Shown here: one piece after another, positions 20,109 through 20,128 of the stretch
Position numbering within the stretch: the first letter of the stretch is position 1
Layout of the letters: every line of letters starts with the position of its first letter
Source: Beroe ovata
Lineage: Eukaryota > Ctenophora > Nuda > Beroida > Beroidae
NCBI GenBank assembly: GCA_946803715.1
Contig: CAMPET010000048.1
Span: 145,665 to 165,792, forward strand
Length of the DNA: 20,128 nucleotides
Reading direction: 5' to 3'
Program-made: the position numbers and the translations under genes
The notes under the pieces: generated by a model
The model's input: only the letters and a program-made list of their open reading frames with translations
The model's database searches: none
Told to the model about the DNA's origin: nothing

Positions 20109-20128
20109 CACACACACACACACACACA
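20109..20128. repeat. CA dinucleotide microsatellite
   Basis: Ten or more CA units beginning five bases after the exon 16 donor and running off the window end. Confidence 0.95.

Noticed and set aside
1-20128. CRISPR arrays, operons, tRNA or rRNA genes
   Set aside because: The DNA is eukaryotic with spliced genes. No repeat-spacer pattern and no recognisable tRNA or rRNA segments were seen.

Overview
The window is animal nuclear DNA. The coding regions are split by short introns with GT...AG borders, the proteins are metazoan, and the spacers hold decayed LINE-type retroelements and a TIR element. An arthropod, probably an insect and possibly a hemipteran, fits best: small introns, jockey/CR1-like LINE debris, a Cut8-like gene, and a mTOR clearly diverged from the vertebrate one. 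The species cannot be fixed from the sequence alone.

Layout. 1-302: tandem repeat of about 152 bp, ending at an N. 695-1750 (+): a secreted protein with an aerolysin-like C-terminal half. 1751-5733: AT-rich spacer with short tandem repeats, a LINE remnant on the minus strand (about 2640-3840) and a second decayed retroelement on the plus strand (about 3960-4690). 5734-6663 (-): a Cut8/STS1-like nuclear proteasome-tethering factor. 7440-8050: CpG-rich, palindrome-containing block, a candidate divergent promoter. 8346-9008 (+): an OCIA-domain (OCIAD1/asrij-like) protein. 9306-13106 (+): gamma-tubulin complex component 5 (TUBGCP5) in nine exons. 14792-20103 (+, runs off the window): the first 16 coding exons of mTOR, about 860 residues of N-terminal HEAT repeats.

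The most informative structure lies between TUBGCP5 and mTOR. A TIR transposon (47 of 48 matching terminal bases, ATATA on both sides) is interrupted by a 951-bp block bounded exactly by two N characters. That block is a near-identical copy of mTOR exons 2-4, placed upstream of exon 1. Its coding differences from the downstream copy are almost all synonymous, and removing it makes the transposon continuous. It is best read as an alternative-haplotype contig wrongly placed in a scaffold gap. The N characters at 303 and 5324 also abut related repeat sequence, so the linkage of the segment carrying the aerolysin-like gene should be treated with caution.

The genes are ordinary housekeeping neighbours (proteasome localisation, mitochondrial/endosomal OCIA protein, microtubule nucleation, growth control) with no evident shared pathway. 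I see no convincing new multi-gene system. The items most worth a second look are the secreted aerolysin-like protein, the misplaced allelic block inside the transposon, a 20-bp duplication that breaks the reading frame of TUBGCP5 exon 3, and a near-perfect hairpin in mTOR intron 4.
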